Below, in pieces: positions 1 to 5,190 of a stretch of 9,243 nucleotides of DNA. Each line of letters begins with the position of its first letter. Positions within the stretch are counted from its first letter, which is position 1. The notes below the pieces were generated by a model, which worked only from the letters and a program-made list of their open reading frames with translations, ran no database searches and was not told where the DNA came from. This DNA comes from a bacterium ADurb.Bin374 (lineage in GTDB: Bacteria; Riflebacteria; Ozemobacteria; Ozemobacterales; Ozemobacteraceae). Made by a program: the position numbers and the translations under genes. The DNA lies in contig MWAR01000627.1 of the NCBI GenBank assembly GCA_002068715.1, positions 1 to 9,243 of the forward strand. The letters are read 5' to 3'.

Positions 1-93
1 CTGGGCGCCGGCGGGGCGCTCGAAATCATCGAAAAAAACGGCGGGCACCGGCTCGTCACCGATGCCCGCCGTCTGTTTCTCGTCGGGGAATGA
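1..93 (+). CDS. C-terminal fragment of an unidentified protein
   Basis: A reading frame open from the first base of the window ends at the TGA at 91-93 and gives 30 residues. They include a short Ala/Leu/Ile helix-like run (ALEIIEKNGG) and a basic-hydrophobic end (TDARRLFLVGE). Codon choice (GGC, GCC, CTC, GTC) matches the other genes in the window, which supports real coding sequence. The fragment is too short to assign to a family and I do not recognise it. It converges on the secreted-protein gene with only six bases between the stop codons, so there is no room for a separate terminator on either side. Confidence 0.6.
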   Translation: MGAGGALEIIEKNGGHRLVTDARRLFLVGE

Positions 94-99
94 TCCGCG

Positions 100-2250
100 T
101 CAGAGCCCCGTGACGGGAATCAGGACCTTGTAGGAGAACGGCGCCTGATCGGTGCGCCCGTATACCCAGACGTAGGCGTCTGTCGTCGGGTTCTCGAAGA
201 TGTGCTCCACGACGCCGCTTTTCATCTCGCTGGGCGACGTGGTGATCCGGTCGCGGCCATCGAAAATTTCGATCTTGACCGAGTCGCGCAGCACGTTCTG
301 CGCGAAATCGACGCTGATCGCGAGCGGGGTCTGGGGTGAAATCGACTGGGCGGTCGGCGTCGGATCGGTGTTGAAATCAAACGACTGGGCTCCATTCGTC
401 GCACGGTTCTGGATCGAAACGCTGAGCAGGTATGGCTTCGCGTCCTGCTGGACGGATGCGGTGGCAATGCCGCCCGCGTTCTTCGCGCGATCCTCTCCTG
501 TCGCGGGCTCGGTGGAGGTGCTTCCGGCTTCGCTCGTGTCCTGGGCCATGGCGTAGGAAGTATCCTGTGTCGCGGCGGCCTCGGAGCGTGCGGGAGACCC
601 CGTGTCGGCATTTCCGGAGACCTCCTGCCGCTGGCCGGCCATCGCTGCGCCCGAACCGGAGCCAGACGTTTCATCGTGTGACAAGTTGCCTGATTCACCT
701 GCGCCGGAGCTTTCACCAGAGCCGCTTCGGGGCGACCCGATGCGGTCGGCCGCTCCATTGTTCGTCGCATTTGAGTCGGACATGCCGCTGCTTGAGGTCT
801 GTTGCCCATCCGACGTGTCGGCATCGGCCCTGTGGCCGGAAGAGCCGCCCTTGGAGCCGCTGATCTCGGTGCCGGCGTCAGTGGACGAGGTTCCGCCTGT
901 GTGCGACGGCTCGCCGACGCCCTGTCCGGCGGTGTCCGCACGGGAGGCGTCTGCGGAGCGTTTCTGGTCACCTGCCACCTCGGGCGGATTCGCCGGATCG
1001 GTGTACAGGTCGCTCAAATCGTAGGTCTGGCTTTCACCTCCGGCTGAGGCGTCGCGTTTGATGGTGCCGGTGCTTGCGCCCCAGCCCGTCGTGCCCGATG
1101 ACGAAGAGCCGCTGCCGCCGTCAGAACTGGCGGAACCGCCCGGGCGCGTCGAGAGGTCCGGGTCTTCAGTGCGGGCGCCGGCCGATTCGACGGTTCGGTT
1201 CGCGAAGGACATTTTCAGAACCGGAATCTGCACGTTGATGATTTCCTGGCTTTCCTTTGACACCGGGTGTTTGTACACGACGCGCGCGGTGTAATCCTTC
1301 TGGTTCGGGACCCGGAAAATGTGGCGATAATTCGCGGGGAACGAGCCGTGTTCGAAGGCATGATCGCCCTCGTTGTCCCGGATGGTGACGCTCAGGTCGT
1401 TGCCGTCGATCCCGGTGCCGAGGTCGAGGGCGATCTTGACGCGGGTGTCTTCGAAGATCGGCCTGGTGATCGACGCGACGAGGGGCACCCGGCCCGGTTT
1501 GGATGGATTGATCGCGGCCGCGTAGCGGCATTCCTGTTGAGATATCGGGTCAAATATAGTGAGGATTACAGGAGGCTCGGGGATCTTCGCCGGTGCCGCG
1601 TCGATTCCCTTGGGCGCCGTGGTCGGCGCGGATGATGCGGGAGATGCGGCCGGTTTTGCCGCGGATGTCGCGGCCGGGGTCGACGGAGTGGAAGACTTCG
1701 ACGGCGCGGAGGAGGCTGATGGCGCGGTTGTGGCTGACGGTTGAGACGATGTCGTGGGAGACTCCGGACTGTCGGTTGTTCCGGTTACAGCGGTGGTCGG
1801 CGACGGTGTTGGAGATGGCGCCGGTGCCGGGGTTGCCGGTGCCGTTTCGGGTTTTGACTCGATGCCGATATTGCCTTCGGCCCAGGTTTCTTTAACTTCG
1901 TAGGGCTTTCCGTCAGGTCCTATTTTCCACTTTTTCTCCCAGGTCCAGGCCCAGCCGGTTCCTCCGCCCGCTTCCTTGATCTTGGTGGCTGCGTCGTTGA
2001 GAAAACCGTTCACGAAGCTCTGCTGGTCCGAGGTACCGGAATTCGTGACCTGGGCACCGTCCGTCCGTGTGCCGCCGGTGGTGTTGATGATCGTTTCGAT
2101 CTTTTCAGGGCTTCCGGTTGTACCGCTGGTTCCCGAGGTGAAGCCGGTGGTGGGCGATTCCCATGGTCTGGGATCTTCCGCGTGTGACGGAGCGGCGGAA
2201 AGCAGGGCGACAGTCAGCAAAAAGGCGGGGACGATGTCACGTGCGTGCAT
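100..2250 (-). CDS. Secreted modular protein with two beta-rich domains and low-complexity linkers
   Basis: The product is 716 residues and I recognise no named family. Residues 1-24 form a signal peptide: basic MHAR, a hydrophobic core, then the likely cleavage site SHA|ED, so export by Sec is inferred. Residues 95-130 are Trp-rich (W100, W102, W104, W108, W123). Residues 133-214 are almost only Pro, Ala, Ser and Thr. Residues 225-348 look like a beta-sandwich domain. Residues 360-600 are Ser/Gly/Ala/Asp-rich and probably disordered. Residues 605-716 form a second beta-rich domain resembling the first. The mature chain has one Cys (C241), so disulphide bonding within the chain is unlikely. 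No transmembrane helix, LPXTG or lipobox is visible. The start is chosen from the signal peptide; an AGGAGG-type site at 2263-2268 lies 12 bases upstream, rather far. A strong promoter lies at 2296-2325. A surface, stalk-like or matrix role is a guess. The reading frame is confident; the function is not. Confidence 0.85.
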   Translation of the reverse strand: MHARDIVPAFLLTVALLSAAPSHAEDPRPWESPTTGFTSGTSGTTGSPEKIETIINTTGGTRTDGAQVTNSGTSDQQSFVNGFLNDAATKIKEAGGGTGWAWTWEKKWKIGPDGKPYEVKETWAEGNIGIESKPETAPATPAPAPSPTPSPTTAVTGTTDSPESPTTSSQPSATTAPSASSAPSKSSTPSTPAATSAAKPAASPASSAPTTAPKGIDAAPAKIPEPPVILTIFDPISQQECRYAAAINPSKPGRVPLVASITRPIFEDTRVKIALDLGTGIDGNDLSVTIRDNEGDHAFEHGSFPANYRHIFRVPNQKDYTARVVYKHPVSKESQEIINVQIPVLKMSFANRTVESAGARTEDPDLSTRPGGSASSDGGSGSSSSGTTGWGASTGTIKRDASAGGESQTYDLSDLYTDPANPPEVAGDQKRSADASRADTAGQGVGEPSHTGGTSSTDAGTEISGSKGGSSGHRADADTSDGQQTSSSGMSDSNATNNGAADRIGSPRSGSGESSGAGESGNLSHDETSGSGSGAAMAGQRQEVSGNADTGSPARSEAAATQDTSYAMAQDTSEAGSTSTEPATGEDRAKNAGGIATASVQQDAKPYLLSVSIQNRATNGAQSFDFNTDPTPTAQSISPQTPLAISVDFAQNVLRDSVKIEIFDGRDRITTSPSEMKSGVVEHIFENPTTDAYVWVYGRTDQAPFSYKVLIPVTGL
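451..1173 (-). other. Region encoding a long Ser/Gly-rich disordered linker
   Basis: This part of the secreted-protein gene encodes roughly residues 360-600, dominated by Ser, Gly, Ala, Thr and Asp with almost no large hydrophobic residues. No exact tandem repeat unit is visible; the composition is biased but the order is irregular. One denser segment at about residues 407-425, with Tyr and Leu (the motif YDLSDLYTDP), interrupts it and could be a short binding motif. Confidence 0.75.
1609..1854 (-). other. Region encoding a Pro/Ala/Ser/Thr-rich linker
   Basis: This encodes residues 133-214 of the secreted protein, built almost entirely of Pro, Ala, Ser and Thr. It begins with PA/PS/PT dipeptides and continues with Ser/Ala runs. 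Segments of this kind are typical of extended spacers in exported bacterial proteins, and the many Ser and Thr could accept O-glycans. Both roles are inference from composition. Confidence 0.75.
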
Positions 2251-2295
2251 ACGAATCGGAAGCCTCCTCTAAAGCAAATCCTTGTATACCTCTTC

Positions 2296-2325
2296 AGTAT
2301 ATTGGCATTCTCCAACTCTTGTCAA
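2296..2325 (-). promoter_or_regulatory. Sigma-70-type promoter for the secreted-protein gene
   Basis: Read on the - strand, a perfect TTGACA (2320-2325) is followed after 18 bases by TATACT (2296-2301), which matches the -10 consensus at five of six positions. Transcription would begin near 2288, leaving a leader of about 38 bases before the ATG at 2250. The flanking sequence is clearly more AT-rich than the surrounding genes, as expected of a promoter region. Confidence 0.65.
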
Positions 2326-2348
2326 AACGAGCCGCTCTATTGTATGAA
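2319..2348 (+). promoter_or_regulatory. Possible divergent promoter for the zinc-ribbon gene
   Basis: On the + strand, TTGTCA (2319-2324) is followed after 18 bases by TATGAA (2343-2348), which matches the -10 consensus at four of six positions. The -35 box covers nearly the same bases as the -35 box of the opposite promoter, so the two could compete for polymerase. It is weaker than the - strand promoter, and the exact boxes are uncertain. Confidence 0.3.
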
Positions 2349-2427
2349 AGAGGGGTATATCGTAAATACATCGTTGATGAACATGGACAGGGTGCGCCGA
2401 AGGTACCACAGTTCAATGCCATCACCC

Positions 2428-2433
2428 AGGAGG
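2428..2433 (+). promoter_or_regulatory. Ribosome binding site fixing the start of the YvyF-like gene
   Basis: A full AGGAGG lies five bases upstream of the ATG at 2439. The frame stays open further upstream to 2163, but that extension runs back into the divergent secreted-protein gene, so this site decides for the short form. Confidence 0.8.
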
Positions 2434-2438
2434 CCGGA

Positions 2439-2876
2439 ATGCCCGATTTCGATCCGCGGCTCATCGCATGCCGGCGGTGCGGCGTCATCATGATGAAGCT
2501 GTCGCGCGACATCTGTCAGAAATGCTACCTGGAGGAAGAAGAGGACTTCAACAAGGTGAAGGACTATCTTCGCGATCATCCGGGCGCCTCGATGAAGGAA
2601 GTCGCCGTCGGAACCAGCGTTGCCGAGAGTCTGATCGAAAAATTCGTCTCGAGCGGTCGCCTCGAGAGGCTTGGCGTCGTCGTCGAGCACATGTGCCAGA
2701 CGTGCCAAAAGCAGATTTCCTCGGGAATCATTTGCCCGGAATGCAAAAAAGATCTCAAGATGCATTTACAACAATTAAGGGAAGAAGTGACCCGCACGCG
2801 AGAGCCGTTGAAGCCGAAACGGGACGACTCCACCGACGGTGGGTTCCATTCCAGTAAAACCAGACGATCTGAGTAG
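2439..2876 (+). CDS. YvyF-like (TIGR03826) flagellar-region protein with two zinc ribbons
   Basis: The 145-residue product resembles Bacillus YvyF, a small protein often encoded next to flgM and flgN. An N-terminal zinc ribbon has C11, C14, C26 and C29, followed by an acidic helix (YLEEEEDF, 30-37). A helix-turn-helix-like segment spans about 40-78 (Y43-L44, V55, G58-T59, I66, GRL 73-75). A second ribbon has C86, C89, C99 and C102. The charged tail after residue 117 is Lys/Arg-rich and probably disordered. Length (family about 140) and element order fit. In B. subtilis the gene lies in the flagellar/competence region, and the protein has been viewed as a possible regulator; its biochemical role is not settled. 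No other flagellar gene is visible here. All eight Cys are present, so metal binding is likely, and DNA or protein binding is inferred. Confidence 0.75.
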   Translation: MPDFDPRLIACRRCGVIMMKLSRDICQKCYLEEEEDFNKVKDYLRDHPGASMKEVAVGTSVAESLIEKFVSSGRLERLGVVVEHMCQTCQKQISSGIICPECKKDLKMHLQQLREEVTRTREPLKPKRDDSTDGGFHSSKTRRSE

Positions 2877-2927
2877 TTGAATTGGATATGGTGCTGTGCT
2901 AGACTTCATTGCTTGTGCCCCTATACT
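2877..2927 (+). promoter_or_regulatory. Candidate promoter(s) for the GrpE-like/valS/tyrS operon
   Basis: Immediately after the previous stop codon, TTGAAT (2877-2882) is followed after 17 bases by TAGACT (2900-2905) with an extended -10 TGC just before it. A second, overlapping arrangement uses TAGACT as a -35 and a good TATACT (2922-2927) as a -10, with a 16-base gap. Either would leave a leader of about 105-130 bases before the ATG at 3039. I see no CIRCE-type inverted repeat, so HrcA control is not indicated. Confidence 0.4.
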
Positions 2928-3025
2928 GGCTTCCGGTGCGGGTTGTGTGGTTCGTAACCGCGCCAGACCGCTGCAGTGTGGCTGCGCGGCGTATCTTGCG
3001 GCAAATCCAGGGCCTTGCCCGACAC

Positions 3026-3030
3026 GGAGA
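3026..3030 (+). promoter_or_regulatory. Ribosome binding site for the GrpE-like gene
   Basis: GGAGA lies eight bases before the ATG at 3039. The frame is open back to an ATG at 2976, but the extra 21 residues (starting MWLRGVSCG) have no such site and fall in the leader region, so 3039 is preferred. Confidence 0.6.
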
Positions 3031-3038
3031 GAAAGCAG

Positions 3039-5171
3039 ATGATTCCTGGTGAGGAAAAAGGCGAAATCAGTAACGAGTTTTTCAAAAAACTCAATCAGCA
3101 GATCGTCCAGAAGGACAACCTCATCAAGCTGCTGCAATTGCAGATCAAGACGCTGAAGTCCCAGGCTGACGAAGCCGCCGAAGGGCCGAAAAAGGCCGAC
3201 CTGGAAAAGGCGCTCGAGGCCAAGGAAGCCGAGGTGAGGCGCCTCGAAGCCAGCCTGGCCGAGGGAAAAGCCGAACTCGATGCCAGGCTTCGCGAGAAGG
3301 AAGAGCAGATCCGCTCTCTCCAGCAACTCCTGGAACAGCACCAACAGGACCAACAGGAAGCGCTGGCCGCTTCTGCCGCTGAATCACGGATTCCGGAACT
3401 CGAGTCGAGAATAACCGAGCTCGAAGGCCAGATTGAACAGGAAAGACAGGCGCGAGCCGCCGTGGAAGCCGCAGGGCAGACTGCCGACGAAGAAGTCCGC
3501 AAGCTCAAGGCCGATCTCGAAACGGCCCAGGCCTCCGGAGAAGAGATACAGAAGCTCAAGACCGAGCTCGAGGCCGCCCAGGCCATGGCAGCCGAACGGG
3601 ACCAACTGCAGGAGACCGTGACCAGCCTTGAACAGGAACTCGCCGATGCCAGGGCAAAGGGGGCCGAGCTCGTCCTGACCTCATCACCCGAGGAATCGTC
3701 TCGCATTTCCGAACTCGAGCAGGATGTGGCCACCCTCAAGGGACTCATCGCCGAGAAGGACGAACAGCTCTCGACCCTGCTGGCTCCGGGCGGTGCCGTG
3801 ATCTCCGAGATCGACCTCCAGACGTTGAAGCTCGAAATCAACTCGACGAAACAGGCGCTCCAGGAAGCGACAGCCCGGGCGATGCGTGCCGACGAGCTTG
3901 AAAAGCTGATTCCCGAACTCGAAAACCAGGTTGCCGAACTGCCCGAGCTGCGTCGCAAGATCGCGATGCTCGAAACCAGCAGCGCCGGCCTCGACGAGAT
4001 GCCCCTCAAATACGCCGCTCTCGAATCCGAGCGCCAGGCCCTCCAGGAGGAACTCCTGGCCCTGAAGGCGAGACCGGCCGCTTCGCTGGACGACCTGGCG
4101 AAACTGAGCCGCCTCAACGAGGAGTTCGGTCGTCGGCTCGCCCAGAGCGAGGAAGAAAAGACGAAACTCAGGCAGGAGATCGTCGATCTCCGCATGAATC
4201 TCAACATGCAGCACGACACCACGGTCCACGATCCGAACGTGCGCATCGAGATCGAGCAGCTGACGGGCCAGGTCGCCGACCAGCTGGTGGCGATCCAGAA
4301 GCTCGAAGGCCTGCTGACCCAGCAGAAACGCGATCTCATCACGAAGGACGAGGAAATCTCCACCCTGAAGCAGAAGCTCGCGACGGCCGAAGACTCCACG
4401 TCCGTCATTTCGGCCGACTCCGACAATCAGATCATCTCCGGATTCATCGACTTCTTCGACGGCCTCGACGCGTTCCTGTCGAAGAACCAGAATCCTGAGC
4501 TCCAGAGCCTGCATCGCAAGCTCCTCGATCGGCTCATCATCCCGAACAAGATCCAGTATATGCCGGTCGTCTCCGAGATCTACGACACCCAGCGGCATGT
4601 CGCCACGGATTACTTCCGTTCCGACAAATTCCCCGAGAAGTGCATCGTGTTCGAGGTCGAAAAGGGATACCGCAAAGGCGATTCGGTCATTAAAAAGTCA
4701 AAGGTATGGGTCGTCCAGAACCTGTACCACTGCGCCAGCTGCGATGCCCTCCAGGGCAATCCCGACAGCCGGTTCTGCCACCTGTGCGGCAAGAAGATCA
4801 CGGCTCCGAACGGCCTTCCGGTCGACAGCCTGCCGACCTTCGAACCGACGGCGACCACCTATCTGCGGTTCGCCGAGCGCATGATCGAGACGAAACAGTT
4901 CGACAAGGCCCGCGATTACCTGAAGGAAGGCCTTTCGATCGATCCGCAGTCGGTCCCGATCCTGCTCAGGCTCGCCGACGTCTACGCGCAGGCCTCCGAG
5001 TTCTCCGAGTCGCTCGTCCTGCTCAGGCAGGCGCAGGCGGTCAAGGAAGACCCGCGCATCGCCGACCGCATCAAGCAGCTCGAGGTCAAGATCACGATCT
5101 ACGAACAGGCGCGCAGCCTAAATCTGAGCCCCGAAGAGTTCGACAAACTGGTCAATCTCATCCAGAAGTAA
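3039..5171 (+). CDS. Long coiled-coil GrpE-like protein with zinc ribbon and TPR repeats
   Basis: The product is 710 residues with no signal peptide, so it is probably cytoplasmic. Residues 1 to about 460 are a Glu/Leu/Lys/Ala/Gln-rich heptad coiled coil. Residues 464-560 read as GrpE: a helix like the family's LPVLDNLERAL (FIDFFDGLDAFL, 469-480), LHRKLLDRLIIP (491-502), YDTQRHVA (515-522) in place of FDPNLHEA, and a beta segment VFEVEKGYRKGDSVIKKS (537-554) close to the family's GY-L-DRVLRPA signature. A zinc ribbon follows (C565, C568, C580, C583). Residues 607-672 hold two TPR-like repeats, the first with F621, A624 and P636. GrpE is the nucleotide exchange factor for DnaK, dimeric through long paired helices, so the coiled coil may extend that stalk. 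Ordinary GrpE is about 200 residues. The gene ends 17 bases before valS. GrpE homology is judged by eye; exchange activity is inferred, and no DnaK is present nearby. Confidence 0.75.
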   Translation: MIPGEEKGEISNEFFKKLNQQIVQKDNLIKLLQLQIKTLKSQADEAAEGPKKADLEKALEAKEAEVRRLEASLAEGKAELDARLREKEEQIRSLQQLLEQHQQDQQEALAASAAESRIPELESRITELEGQIEQERQARAAVEAAGQTADEEVRKLKADLETAQASGEEIQKLKTELEAAQAMAAERDQLQETVTSLEQELADARAKGAELVLTSSPEESSRISELEQDVATLKGLIAEKDEQLSTLLAPGGAVISEIDLQTLKLEINSTKQALQEATARAMRADELEKLIPELENQVAELPELRRKIAMLETSSAGLDEMPLKYAALESERQALQEELLALKARPAASLDDLAKLSRLNEEFGRRLAQSEEEKTKLRQEIVDLRMNLNMQHDTTVHDPNVRIEIEQLTGQVADQLVAIQKLEGLLTQQKRDLITKDEEISTLKQKLATAEDSTSVISADSDNQIISGFIDFFDGLDAFLSKNQNPELQSLHRKLLDRLIIPNKIQYMPVVSEIYDTQRHVATDYFRSDKFPEKCIVFEVEKGYRKGDSVIKKSKVWVVQNLYHCASCDALQGNPDSRFCHLCGKKITAPNGLPVDSLPTFEPTATTYLRFAERMIETKQFDKARDYLKEGLSIDPQSVPILLRLADVYAQASEFSESLVLLRQAQAVKEDPRIADRIKQLEVKITIYEQARSLNLSPEEFDKLVNLIQK
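3498..3584 (+). repeat. Imperfect 51-base direct repeat within the coiled coil
   Basis: Two copies, about 36 bases each and starting 51 bases apart (3498-3533 and 3549-3584), encode near-identical 12-residue segments: KLKADLETAQA (from residue 155) and KLKTELEAAQA (from residue 172). The 17-residue step is not a whole number of heptads, which suggests local duplication with a shift in coiled-coil phase. Convergence on common coiled-coil residues is the alternative explanation. Confidence 0.5.
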
Positions 5172-5190
5172 ACTATATACGAAACTATAT
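5170..5190 (+). repeat. Nine-base direct repeat AAACTATAT at the valS start
   Basis: AAACTATAT occurs at 5170-5178 and again at 5182-5190, 12 bases apart. The first copy begins within the upstream stop codon and the second contains the first two bases of the valS ATG. The block fills the whole gap between the genes, is AT-rich in a GC-rich region, and contains no Shine-Dalgarno sequence. Confidence 0.7.

Noticed and set aside
222..971. 249-residue - strand open frame within the secreted-protein gene
   Set aside because: It is a frame-shifted reading of the Ser/Gly-rich linker giving Arg/Pro/Ala-rich sequence. The main frame has the signal peptide and the duplicated domain.
2163..2438. Longer + strand form of the YvyF-like gene, starting at 2163
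   Set aside because: The extension overlaps the divergent secreted-protein gene and its promoter, has no ribosome site and adds unrelated sequence. The ATG at 2439 has a perfect AGGAGG.
2245..2493. 82-residue + strand open frame in the divergent intergenic region
   Set aside because: It overlaps the promoter region and the start of the YvyF-like gene in another frame, lacks a ribosome site, and its second half is the Arg/Ser/Pro-rich type seen in shadow frames.
2877..3038. Heat-shock control site (CIRCE) before the GrpE-like gene
   Set aside because: No TTAGCACTC-N9-GAGTGCTAA type inverted repeat is present in the gap.
3095..4426. 443-residue - strand open frame opposite the coiled-coil gene
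   Set aside because: Its Ser/Arg-rich sequence is the reverse reading of Glu/Leu/Ala codons of a high-GC gene. It has no recognisable domain or ribosome site.
4706..5188. 161-codon N-terminal extension of ValRS
   Set aside because: It lies out of frame inside the GrpE-like gene, is Arg/Pro-rich, and ValRS homology begins only after 5189, where the length is already normal.
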